Source: Desulfobacterales bacterium | Lineage (GTDB): Bacteria; Desulfobacterota; DSM-4660; Desulfatiglandales; B25-G16 | Direction: 5' to 3' | Length of the DNA stretch: 7,953 bases | Assembly (NCBI GenBank): GCA_030672485.1 | Contig: DAOVGH010000056.1 | Coordinates: 1-7,953 of the forward strand | Part shown: positions 1 to 6,229 of the stretch, in pieces | Position numbering within the stretch: position 1 is the stretch's first letter | How the letters are laid out: every line of letters starts with the position of its first letter | Made by a program: the position numbers and the translations under genes | The notes under the pieces: model-generated | What the model saw: only the letters and a program-made list of their open reading frames with translations | Database searches by the model: none | Told to the model about the DNA's origin: nothing

Positions 1-1
1 C

Positions 2-652
2 GTGAACATGCCATCAATAAGTCCGCAGATTATTGGACGGATCCGGCCCTATATGCTCTTGGCCGAGCGGTTGAGTCGTTTCCTTTCCCAATACTTCGAG
101 GGCAACGTCAAGCGTCTGCAGGGGACCAACGGGGGCGAACGTCGGGACCTGGAACTGGCGCCGGTGACCAATGCTGCCCAGAAGGGATTCCTGGAGCGGG
201 CCCTGGCGGAGGAGGTTAATATGGTGAATGCGCCGGTAATTATGTGCAGCCGGGGCATTGAGGTCGATGTGGCCACCACCTCCGAGGTCAGAGGGTATAT
301 GCGACTTATTACCCTGAGCGCGATTACTGACAGGGGGGAATTTCAGGTGGCCGGCACGGTGTTTCCTGAGCCGGAATGCCGGATTGTGCAGATCGACGAA
401 TATCGCATGGAGGCACCCCTGGAGGGACGTATGTTGCTCATAACCAACTACGACCGTCCCGGGGTGATTGGCTTTGTTGGCACAACGCTGGGCGATTTTC
501 AGGTGAATATCGCCGACATGCACCTGAGCCGGGCTCGCGACAAAGGCACGGCCATTTGCCTGGTTACTGTGGACAATCCGGTACCCTCGGAGGCCATGCA
601 GGCGCTCAGGGAACACGAACACATCATAGAGACAGCCATTATTGAGGTCTAA
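2..652 (+). CDS. serA: D-3-phosphoglycerate dehydrogenase, C-terminal part (5' end outside window)
   Basis: C-terminal 216 residues of the NAD-dependent enzyme that oxidises 3-phosphoglycerate to 3-phosphohydroxypyruvate, the first step of serine synthesis in the cytosol. The long form of the family is about 525 residues, so roughly 40% is visible. The open frame runs off the left edge; the GTG at position 2 is an internal valine, not a start. The first residues (VNMPSIS) are the usual end of the catalytic part. Residues about 30-130 match the intervening (ASB) domain, with VNMVNAPVI and RIVQIDEYRMEAP. Residues about 142-216 form an ACT domain: MLLITNYDRPGVIG is followed by VNIADMHLSR, and Asn149 and Asn169 sit where the ACT domain binds serine in feedback-regulated members. 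Serine inhibition is therefore possible but not shown. The gene ends in TAA; no classical terminator follows. The region is more GC-rich than the genes downstream. Confidence 0.93.
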   Translation: MNMPSISPQIIGRIRPYMLLAERLSRFLSQYFEGNVKRLQGTNGGERRDLELAPVTNAAQKGFLERALAEEVNMVNAPVIMCSRGIEVDVATTSEVRGYMRLITLSAITDRGEFQVAGTVFPEPECRIVQIDEYRMEAPLEGRMLLITNYDRPGVIGFVGTTLGDFQVNIADMHLSRARDKGTAICLVTVDNPVPSEAMQALREHEHIIETAIIEV

Positions 653-671
653 GGCTCCCCCTCCATAATTC

Positions 672-769
672 ATCACGCGCCCTCACGCCACGCGGCCTCA
701 CTTTGACACACCTGCCTCCCTCCTCTATAGTACCAAATATGGGCCTATAGCGCGGCGGGAGGGCGTGAT
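672..769. repeat. Imperfect inverted repeat flanking the promoter
   Basis: The left arm 672-689 (ATCACGCGCCCTCACGCC) pairs with the right arm 754-769 (GGCGGGAGGGCGTGAT). There are six pairs, a two-base bulge (678-679), five pairs, one mismatch (685/758) and four pairs, 15 pairs in all. Past one more mismatch, 691-693 can pair with 750-752. The spacer carries both promoter boxes. The left arm lies upstream of the -35 box and the right arm lies in the predicted leader, so only a transcript reading through from serA would contain both arms. It could be an operator, a remnant of an intergenic repeat, or chance pairing in GC-rich DNA. Confidence 0.4.
703..731 (+). promoter_or_regulatory. Sigma-70 type promoter upstream of the radical SAM gene
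   Basis: A perfect -35 box TTGACA (703-708) and a -10 box TATAGT (726-731, five of six consensus bases) are separated by exactly 17 nt. Transcription would begin near 738, giving a leader of about 87 nt before the ATG at 825. This is the best promoter match noticed in the window and points to independent, probably strong, transcription of the radical SAM gene rather than readthrough from serA. The evidence is sequence match only. Confidence 0.7.
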
Positions 770-809
770 CACTGGGTTTATTGATTTCAATTTAATAGAT
801 TATCTCGTC

Positions 810-814
810 AAGGA
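810..814 (+). promoter_or_regulatory. Ribosome binding site deciding the radical SAM start
   Basis: AAGGA lies 10 nt before ATG 825. No comparable purine-rich site precedes the in-frame GTG at 765 at a suitable distance (the nearby GGGAGGG ends about 2 nt before it), and the sequence after 825 (MNRKILMVNPN) is how proteins of this group normally begin. Confidence 0.6.
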
Positions 815-824
815 TATCAGCTCT

Positions 825-2261
825 ATGAACCGAAAAATCTTGATGGTGAATCCAAATTTGATGAAACCACCAGTGGCACCAGTGGGTCTTGATTATCTGC
901 ACAGCAAGCTCCAACATGCCGGATTTGAGGTAAGCCTATTAGACCTGGGGTTTTCTCATGAGGTGGATAAAGGGATCGAGCATGCCCTGGATGATGACTA
1001 CCTGTTTATTGGTATTAGCTTGCGTAATGTAGATGACTCCTATTTTGCAAGTCGAGACTTCTGTCTCCAGAAAAGCCGGGAAATCATAAACAAGATAAGA
1101 GATTTCTCTAAGTGCCCCATAGTTCTGGGCGGAGTGGGATTCTCTATATTCCCTGTGCAGGTGATGCAATACTGCAATGCAGACTTCGGCATTTATGGCG
1201 ACGGGGAGCTTGCGCTTCCTATGTTAGCAACGGCCCTTCGACAGAAAACAGACTATGCATCTATTCCAGGCCTATCCTACAAAGATGGGGACAACTACAA
1301 ATCTAACCCGGCTAAGTATCTAGACCTTGATAAAACGAGTCTTTGCCAGCGCGACCTGGTAGACAACGCCCTCTATTTCCAGAAAGGGGCAATGGTAGGC
1401 TTCGAGTCAAAGCGGGGATGCGATCGACGATGCATCTATTGTGCTGACCCCGTGGCCAAGGGCCGGAACATCAGATTAAGGGATCCCAGAGACGTCGGTG
1501 TGGAGCTCAAAGGGCTTCTTGAACAAGGCATAACTCACTTCCATACTGCCGACAGCGAATTCAATGTGCCGGAAGAGCATGCCAAGGCTGTTTGTCAGGC
1601 TATTATCGACCAGTGCCTGGGTGACAAGATTCAATGGTATGCTTATTGTGTGCCCGTGCCCTTTTCTGAGGAGCTTGCCAATCTAATGCGCAAGGCAGGA
1701 TGCGTAGGTATAGATTTTACGGTCGACTCGGGTAACAACGGCCAACTCCAGCGGCTGGGCCATGTGCATCGGGTAGATGATATTGGCAAGCTGGCTCGAT
1801 TATGTCATCGCTATGCCTTCTCCTTTATGTTCGACCTGTTATTGGGAGGACCTGGGGAAACACGCCAGACGGTAAATGAAACCTTTGAATTGATGAAGAG
1901 CCTTGAGCCTTCGCGGGTAGGCATAAGCCTCGGGGTTCGGCTTTATCCCGATACTCCATTGGGGATAGCTGTCAAAAAACAAGGGGTAACCAGAAACCCC
2001 CATCTCCATGGCGCAATTGATAACAATTCCAAAATGTTAAGACCCATATTTTATCTATCCCATGAACTTGGTGATGATATTGAACCCTATATTCTGGAGT
2101 TAACTGAAGGCGACAGCCGCTTTTTCTTTGTTAGCAAAGGACAAACCATTCAGAGCTATAACTATAACGATAATTCTCAACTAATGGAGGCCATTAAAAA
2201 GGGGTATCGCGGCGCCTTCTGGGACATCCTGAGGAGATTAGCCGAAAATCCTTCACCCTGA
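825..2261 (+). CDS. B12-binding-domain radical SAM protein, substrate unknown
   Basis: A 478-residue cytosolic protein of the cobalamin-binding (class B type) radical SAM group, whose members cleave S-adenosylmethionine with a 4Fe-4S cluster and often methylate carbon or phosphorus centres. Residues about 3-145 look like the B12-binding Rossmann-like domain: KILMVNPN at the start, PIVLGGVGFS, and the family sequence GIYGDGE. The histidine motif DxHxxG of base-off B12 enzymes is not seen, as is common in this group. The cluster-binding CxxxCxxC is Cys199, Cys203 and Cys206 (RGCDRRCIYCADP). GGPGE at 341-345 and LYPDTPLG further on are typical of the radical SAM barrel. ATG at 825 is chosen because AAGGA (810-814) lies 10 nt upstream; an in-frame GTG at 765 would add 20 unconserved-looking residues. 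It stands alone behind its own promoter, with no tailoring cluster or precursor peptide seen nearby. The substrate cannot be told from sequence. Confidence 0.88.
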   Translation: MNRKILMVNPNLMKPPVAPVGLDYLHSKLQHAGFEVSLLDLGFSHEVDKGIEHALDDDYLFIGISLRNVDDSYFASRDFCLQKSREIINKIRDFSKCPIVLGGVGFSIFPVQVMQYCNADFGIYGDGELALPMLATALRQKTDYASIPGLSYKDGDNYKSNPAKYLDLDKTSLCQRDLVDNALYFQKGAMVGFESKRGCDRRCIYCADPVAKGRNIRLRDPRDVGVELKGLLEQGITHFHTADSEFNVPEEHAKAVCQAIIDQCLGDKIQWYAYCVPVPFSEELANLMRKAGCVGIDFTVDSGNNGQLQRLGHVHRVDDIGKLARLCHRYAFSFMFDLLLGGPGETRQTVNETFELMKSLEPSRVGISLGVRLYPDTPLGIAVKKQGVTRNPHLHGAIDNNSKMLRPIFYLSHELGDDIEPYILELTEGDSRFFFVSKGQTIQSYNYNDNSQLMEAIKKGYRGAFWDILRRLAENPSP

Positions 2262-2444
2262 GCACCAAACAGCATAAATCCGCGGTTCCTAACCTCCTCC
2301 ATAATAATCTACCGTGCATCTTTAGGTGTCCCGGTGCCTCGCTAGCGCTTGTACATATTAGTGAAGGCATTTTCTTCTTGTCATTTCTACCAAAATTTCA
2401 AATCAAGCTATGTGTACTCCGCATACGAGGCAAAGCCAAACAAA

Positions 2445-2684
2445 ATGACAGATGAAGAAAAAACCAAACAGCACCTCTTGGATGAATTGGCTGAACTGCG
2501 CCGGCGGGTTAGTGAGTTAGAAGCATCGGAGCGAGCGCAAAACTGGGCAGAGGAGGGGCCAGGGAAAAAGGATGGTGCCATAGAATCGTCTGCTAATGCT
2601 ATCTCCATTGCAGGCCTCAAGGGTGATTTGATATACGGAAACCCTTCTTTCCTCAAACTGTGGGGATATGACGATGAAAGATGA
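2445..2684 (+). CDS. Hybrid histidine kinase, N-terminal fragment (frameshifted)
   Basis: A 79-residue piece that reads as the start of the kinase encoded just downstream. It opens with a charged, heptad-like helix (MTDEEKTKQHLLDELAELRR), a usual start for PAS kinases of this kind. The first half of a PAS domain follows (residues about 48-79: AIESSANAISIAGLKGDLIY, then the [13 protein letters not shown] ending), and it stops abruptly at TGA 2682-2684 in the middle of the fold. The other half of the same PAS domain continues in the next frame from GAG 2683. ATG 2445 is preferred for that helix, with GAGG at 2427-2430 as a somewhat distant ribosome site; a TTG at 2349 would add 32 residues that look unlike protein of this family. 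On its own the fragment would probably not fold. It is either the 5' part of a disrupted gene or the product of a sequencing error. Confidence 0.6.
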   Translation: MTDEEKTKQHLLDELAELRRRVSELEASERAQNWAEEGPGKKDGAIESSANAISIAGLKGDLIYGNPSFLKLWGYDDER

Positions 2685-4803
2685 GGTTCTGGGAAGAGCT
2701 ACCATAGAATTCTGGCAGACGAAACAGAGGGCTCTGGAGGTAATGGAAGTATTGCGCAATAGGGGGAGTTGGGTAGGTGAACTTACCGCCAGGAGAAAGG
2801 ATGGCTCAATGTTTGATGCCCGGGTTTCGGCACGCATGGTTGTGGATAAGGCTGGTAAACCTGTCTGCATAAGGAGTTCCTTTACAGCCGTCACTAAAGA
2901 TAAGCATACTGATGGGACATCAAGACAGGGCGAAGAAAAATACCGAACCATCCTTGAAAGTATTGAGGATGGCTACTTTGAGACGGATATTGCGGGTAAC
3001 TTCACCTTCGTTAATGATTCATTGTGCAGAATCTTCGGATATCGAAAAGATGAATTGATGGGCATGAATATTCGGCAGTTCACAGATCAAGATAACGCCA
3101 GGAAACTATATCAAATCACAAATGATGTTTATAGAACCTGGAAACCTGCAAGGGCGTTTGACTATGAGATCATAAAGAAAGACGAGAGCAGAAGGCATGT
3201 TGAGGCTTCCATATCCCCAATAAGAGATCCATACGATCAGCCAATGGGTTTTCGGGGTATTATCAGGGATGTAACTGAAAAAAGGCAAATGGAAGCAGAG
3301 CTGATTCGAACTAAGAATTTGTTGCAGAATATATTGGACAGCTCCATTGATGGGATTACTGCTACTGACCTTCAAGGAAGAGTAATATCTGCTACGCCAA
3401 ACATAAAGGATATAATAGGATATGATCAGAGAGAGGTTATCGGTAAAAAAGTGAATACCTTTTATGAGAAGGGAGTAGAGGATGAAAAGAAGATTATGAG
3501 GGAATTAATGGCAAAAGGCGAATTAAGAAATCATGAAATGAAATTCAAAAAAATGGATGGCACATTAATAGATGTTAATATCTCCGCCTCACTTTTGAAG
3601 AACGAAAGAGGCGAAATTATCGGAACACTTGGAACCTACAGGGATATTACTGGAAAAAAGAAACTCGAGGCCCAGCTCCTCCAATCCCATAAGATGGAAG
3701 CCATCGGTACCCTTGCAGGTGGCATTGCCCATGATTTTAATAACCTCCTCATGGGTATACAGGGCTATACGTCTTTAATGCTCATGGATATTGGCCCCAC
3801 CCATCCACATTATGAAAAACTAAAGGGCATAGAGCAACAGGTTAAAAATGGAGCAGAGCTCACAAAGCAACTATTGGGCTTTGCAAGGGCAGGAAAATAT
3901 GAGGTCAAACCCACTAATATAAACGATCTGATAGAGAAGACTTCTAATATGTTTGGGAGAACAAGGAAGGAGATAACGATCTCTAGCAGATATGAAAAAG
4001 ACATCTGGATAGTAGAAGCGGATCAGGGGCAGATTGAGCAGGCGCTCTTAAACCTCTATGTCAACGCCTGGCAGGCAATGCCTGGTAGTGGGAAGCTCTA
4101 TCTTGAAACAGAGAATGTCACTCTTGATGTGGACTATGTGAAGCCCCATCATGTGGAACCTGGCCGGTATGTCAAGATATCCGTTACGGATACGGGAGTT
4201 GGTATGGATAAGGCAACCCAGCAGAGAATATTTGACCCGTTCTTTACCACTAAAGAGATGGGAAGGGGTACAGGCCTTGGATTGGCCTCTGTTTATGGTA
4301 TCATCACAAATCATGGTGGCATTATTGACGTTTACAGTAAAAAGGGTGAGGGAACCATCTTTAACATTTACCTGCCGGCTTCTGAAAAGCAGATAAGAGA
4401 AGCAAAGAAGTTGCCGGAAGAGATACCGAAGTGGTCAGGGAGGATCCTTCTTATAGATGATGAAGGTATGGTTGTTGATGTCGGCAGTCAGATGCTGAAG
4501 AAAATGGGCTACGAGATCTTATTGGCCAGAAGTGGAAAAGAGGCCATCGAGCTCTACGAAGAAAATAAAGACAAGATTGACTTAGTCATCCTGGATATGA
4601 TTATGCCTGATATGGGCGGCGGGGAGACCTATGACCGGATGAAGGAGATCAACCCCGACATTAAGGTACTCCTTTCAAGTGGATACAACATAGACGGCCA
4701 GGCAACTGAGATATTGAAACGAGGATGCAATGGTTTTATCCAGAAGCCCTTTGATATCAACGAGCTATCTGAAAGAATAAGGGAAGTCCTTGACAGGCAA
4801 TAG
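2668..4803 (+). CDS. PAS-domain hybrid sensor histidine kinase with C-terminal receiver
   Basis: The main part of a soluble hybrid histidine kinase; joined to the upstream fragment it would be 785 residues (numbering used here). Order: rest of PAS1 (80 to about 160), PAS2 (about 163-285, from [14 protein letters not shown]), PAS3 (about 291-410, from [13 protein letters not shown]), dimerisation/phospho-acceptor domain with His429 in [11 protein letters not shown], ATPase domain (N box Asn540; Asp582 in DTGVGMD; GTGLGL from 608), then a receiver domain with acidic Asp671 and Asp672, phospho-acceptor Asp717 in VILDMIMPD and Lys767 in QKPF. All catalytic residues are present. No membrane segment or signal peptide is seen, so it should sense a cytosolic cue through its PAS domains. 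No response regulator lies beside it, so its output is unknown. ATG 2668 is only the first start in this frame; if the frameshift is a sequencing error, the true start is 2445. Otherwise the protein would lack half of PAS1 but keep the whole catalytic core. Confidence 0.85.
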   Translation: MTMKDEVLGRATIEFWQTKQRALEVMEVLRNRGSWVGELTARRKDGSMFDARVSARMVVDKAGKPVCIRSSFTAVTKDKHTDGTSRQGEEKYRTILESIEDGYFETDIAGNFTFVNDSLCRIFGYRKDELMGMNIRQFTDQDNARKLYQITNDVYRTWKPARAFDYEIIKKDESRRHVEASISPIRDPYDQPMGFRGIIRDVTEKRQMEAELIRTKNLLQNILDSSIDGITATDLQGRVISATPNIKDIIGYDQREVIGKKVNTFYEKGVEDEKKIMRELMAKGELRNHEMKFKKMDGTLIDVNISASLLKNERGEIIGTLGTYRDITGKKKLEAQLLQSHKMEAIGTLAGGIAHDFNNLLMGIQGYTSLMLMDIGPTHPHYEKLKGIEQQVKNGAELTKQLLGFARAGKYEVKPTNINDLIEKTSNMFGRTRKEITISSRYEKDIWIVEADQGQIEQALLNLYVNAWQAMPGSGKLYLETENVTLDVDYVKPHHVEPGRYVKISVTDTGVGMDKATQQRIFDPFFTTKEMGRGTGLGLASVYGIITNHGGIIDVYSKKGEGTIFNIYLPASEKQIREAKKLPEEIPKWSGRILLIDDEGMVVDVGSQMLKKMGYEILLARSGKEAIELYEENKDKIDLVILDMIMPDMGGGETYDRMKEINPDIKVLLSSGYNIDGQATEILKRGCNGFIQKPFDINELSERIREVLDRQ
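2676..2690 (+). other. Apparent one-base insertion (frameshift) in the kinase gene
   Basis: The upstream frame reads GYDDER and then TGA (2682-2684); the downstream frame reads [11 protein letters not shown] from GAG 2683. Removing one base, for example T 2682, gives GYDDEREVLGR, the continuous sequence expected at this place in a PAS domain. The flanking codons (AGA then TGA) do not give an obvious tRNA slip of the kind used in prfB, so a mutation or a sequence error is favoured over programmed frameshifting. Confidence 0.75.
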
Positions 4804-4809
4804 GGTTTA

Positions 4810-4840
4810 CCCTGTTAGAATGACCCGTGTGCTAACAGGG
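4810..4840 (+). terminator. Stem-loop just after the kinase stop, possible terminator without T tract
   Basis: CCCTGTTAG (4810-4818) pairs perfectly with CTAACAGGG (4832-4840), a 9-bp stem with a 13-nt loop, starting 6 nt after the kinase stop codon. No run of T follows (the next bases are CCTACTGTGA), so it is not a standard intrinsic terminator; it may protect the 3' end of the transcript or act in factor-dependent termination. Confidence 0.4.
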
Positions 4841-5073
4841 CCTACTGTGAAAATCACATCTGGAATGTAACCAACCAATACTAAGGGAAAAAACAGCCAA
4901 CTTGCAGCCCCCAAAAACTCCCCTTTTACCTCTCCACCATCCTCAATAGGATTGGCAAACCCATCACAGACCCCCTTTTTCGTCAGGGCCTTACTGCCCT
5001 AGAGAAAGCAAGGTAAAGGCCGGCACTGGGTTAATGGACACGAATCATGATGGGGCAGCAATGACTGGGATTA
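4841..5073. other. Non-coding gap between convergent genes
   Basis: No credible gene is seen here between the kinase (+) and the zinc-ribbon gene (-). The stretch from about 4906 to 4980 is rich in C runs on the plus strand. Weak pairings were noticed: AGGGC/GCCCT (4985-4989 with 4996-5000) and GGCCTT/AAGGCC (4987-4992 with 5016-5021). These exclude each other, and neither is followed by a T tract in either direction, so no terminator is called. Confidence 0.35.
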
Positions 5074-5442
5074 CTAAGAGTGGGGATGTTTTCCCTGGTA
5101 ATTACCTAACCAGACAAGACCAACTTTCTGGGGGTAATTCTGGTCGAAGCTTTGGATCCGGCGGAGATATTTGAATGCCTCATATTCCATCTTCATTCTT
5201 ACTAAATTCTGTATATCCTCATAGATGACCGCATGGCATAATACGTTATTTTCCGGTTTGCCCTTTAAGGAGTTCTCATCTTTCAAAAAGAACCTTACTA
5301 ACTGGTCCACGGCATCTTCCATATCAGACCGCCAGGCGATTTTATACACAGCTCCGCATTGACATCTGTAGATCTCGTCGATGTTATCAGGGAAGGGGTA
5401 GATGTCTTCACAGAATGGACAAACTATATTAAATGATCTCAA
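5074..5442 (-). CDS. Small zinc-ribbon protein of unknown function
   Basis: A 122-residue protein that I do not recognise as a named family. Near the N terminus it has a compact metal-binding pattern, Cys8-x2-Cys11 (CPFCED) and Cys27-x-Cys29 (CQCGAVY), a short ribbon that probably holds one zinc ion. The remainder is charged and probably helical (DAVDQLVRFFLKDE, then NLVRMKMEYEAFKYLRR), with no membrane segment. The start is taken as TTG at 5442 on the minus strand because GAGGGG lies 10 nt upstream; a TTG at 5460 adds six residues but has no ribosome site. A good minus-strand promoter lies about 45 nt upstream. The gene is transcribed divergently from the thioesterase-ppx-guaB genes and convergently with the kinase, so neighbours give no clue. 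A role in nucleic-acid or protein binding is only a guess from the ribbon. Confidence 0.68.
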   Translation of the reverse strand: MRSFNIVCPFCEDIYPFPDNIDEIYRCQCGAVYKIAWRSDMEDAVDQLVRFFLKDENSLKGKPENNVLCHAVIYEDIQNLVRMKMEYEAFKYLRRIQSFDQNYPQKVGLVWLGNYQGKHPHS

Positions 5443-5452
5443 TAAGGCTAAT

Positions 5453-5458
5453 CCCCTC
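5453..5458 (-). promoter_or_regulatory. Ribosome binding site deciding the zinc-ribbon start
   Basis: GAGGGG on the minus strand lies 10 nt before the TTG at 5442. It overlaps the alternative upstream TTG at 5460, which itself has only an A-rich stretch ahead of it, so the downstream TTG is preferred. Confidence 0.5.
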
Positions 5459-5487
5459 AAATGCTTATCGGTCTTTTTTCAGCAATG

Positions 5488-5517
5488 TTTTTAGCAAAAA
5501 ATCTTTTACCGTGTCAA
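5488..5517 (-). promoter_or_regulatory. Promoter for the zinc-ribbon gene
   Basis: On the minus strand a perfect TTGACA (5517-5512) is followed after 18 nt by TAAAAA (5493-5488, four of six consensus bases). Transcription would start near 5480, about 40 nt before the TTG start at 5442. The position supports the zinc-ribbon reading frame being a real gene. Confidence 0.5.
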
Positions 5518-5673
5518 CAAAATATCCTTGCAGACAGGGCCAAAAAATGACAACATCCCTTAGGCGAATTCTTCCTGAAATAGGAAGGGTCGCCGTCCAT
5601 CTGGAGGCTTGTACAAAGGATAGTTGATGATAACGAGAGATCACGATTGACTGAGGAGCCTCACTTTACCTGT

Positions 5674-5679
5674 AAGGAG
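5674..5679 (+). promoter_or_regulatory. Ribosome binding site of the thioesterase gene
   Basis: AAGGAG with 8 nt to GTG 5688. A second purine-rich site, GAGGTGG at 5685-5691, stands 8 nt before ATG 5700, so the exact start is open between these two codons. Confidence 0.5.
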
Positions 5680-5687
5680 TGGCAGAG

Positions 5688-6173
5688 GTGGATGAAATTA
5701 TGGAGCGTATTCCTAAACTACAAGGCCATAACTGTTTTGCCTGTGGTACTGCAAACCCAATAGGTCTTAATCTAAGTTTTTACAGACGGGAAGCGTATGT
5801 TTGTTCAGATATAACCCTAGAGAAGAATTATGAGGGATGGGAAAACATGGCTCACGGCGGCATCGTATCAACCCTTTTAGATGAAGTCATGTCGTGGGCC
5901 GTCATATATTTCAGGAAAATCCTTTTTGTGACAAGAACCATGAGGGTAAAGTACATCAGGCCAGTTCCATTGTATCGGCTGTTGACGGTCAAGGGGGAGA
6001 TCATAGAAGGGCAAAACAGGCGCTTATGCGGGGCCAGGGGATTGATCCAGGACGAGGAGCGAAATATCCTTGCCAGGGGAGAGGCTACATTTGCCATCTT
6101 ATCCGACAAAGATCTCTATCTGGTGCCAGATAGGGTAAAAACGGAGATGGGCAATCTGTTTAAAAGACTTTGA
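5688..6173 (+). CDS. PaaI-type hotdog-fold thioesterase
   Basis: A 161-residue cytosolic protein of the PaaI-like hotdog acyl-CoA thioesterase group, which hydrolyses acyl- or aryl-CoA thioesters. The signature is AHGGIVSTLLDEVMSWA, the HGG loop followed by the long central hotdog helix. It is preceded by the usual N-terminal CFACGTANPIGLNLSF and followed by strand sequences TRTMRVKYIRPVPL and LTVKGEIIEGQNRRL. Length fits a single hotdog domain, active as a dimer or tetramer. The Asp/Glu of LLDE is the probable catalytic acid; the substrate cannot be predicted. Start: GTG 5688 has AAGGAG (5674-5679) 8 nt upstream. GTG 5679 overlaps that site and is unlikely. ATG 5700 is a real alternative, with GAGGTGG (5685-5691) 8 nt before it. 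The gene is first of a set of three in the same direction, 56 nt before the Ppx/GppA start. Confidence 0.85.
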   Translation: MDEIMERIPKLQGHNCFACGTANPIGLNLSFYRREAYVCSDITLEKNYEGWENMAHGGIVSTLLDEVMSWAVIYFRKILFVTRTMRVKYIRPVPLYRLLTVKGEIIEGQNRRLCGARGLIQDEERNILARGEATFAILSDKDLYLVPDRVKTEMGNLFKRL

Positions 6174-6177
6174 AGCC

Positions 6178-6209
6178 CACAAGGTAAACAGCAAACCAAC
6201 CACCTTGTG
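6178..6209 (+). repeat. Stem-loop between the thioesterase and Ppx/GppA genes
   Basis: CACAAGGT (6178-6185) pairs perfectly with ACCTTGTG (6202-6209), an 8-bp stem with a 16-nt loop, 5 nt after the thioesterase stop and just before the AAGGG ribosome site of the next gene. A TTTTT run comes only 10-11 nt later, too far for a standard terminator. It may be an RNA processing or stability element inside the operon. Confidence 0.45.
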
Positions 6210-6229
6210 TGATCCTAAGGGTTTTTCAC

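Noticed and set aside
14..676. Minus-strand 220-codon open frame opposite serA
   Set aside because: It is the reverse of a clearly recognised gene, its translation shows no domain, and high GC content lengthens chance frames.
2349..2444. TTG 2349 as the start of the kinase
   Set aside because: The extra 32 residues look unlike the family, while ATG 2445 begins a typical MTDEEK helix; the stretch reads better as leader.
2668..2690. Programmed +1 frameshift at the kinase TGA, as in prfB
   Set aside because: The codon before TGA is AGA, which re-pairs poorly after a +1 slip, and no internal Shine-Dalgarno at the right distance was seen; mutation or read error is simpler.
4930..4980. Minus-strand 12-codon frame (MGLPILLRMVER) behind a G-rich ribosome-like site
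   Set aside because: Too short to support without conservation data, and the reading frames around it are full of stops.
5571..5587. CTTCCT/AGGAAG hairpin with a 5-nt loop
   Set aside because: Only 6 bp, with no T tract in either direction and no gene ending next to it; likely chance.
5433..5627. Plus-strand 64-codon open frame between the zinc-ribbon gene and the thioesterase
   Set aside because: It has no ribosome site and no recognisable domain, and it crosses the minus-strand gene start and its promoter.
5652..5663. TGAGG-AG-CCTCA palindrome upstream of the thioesterase as an operator
   Set aside because: Two 5-base half sites around a 2-base centre arise easily by chance, and no regulator or convincing promoter is nearby to support it.
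5647..5676. Possible promoter TTGACT...TGTAAG before the thioesterase
   Set aside because: The -10-like box runs into the AAGGAG ribosome site, so the transcript would begin downstream of it; the -10 match is also poor.
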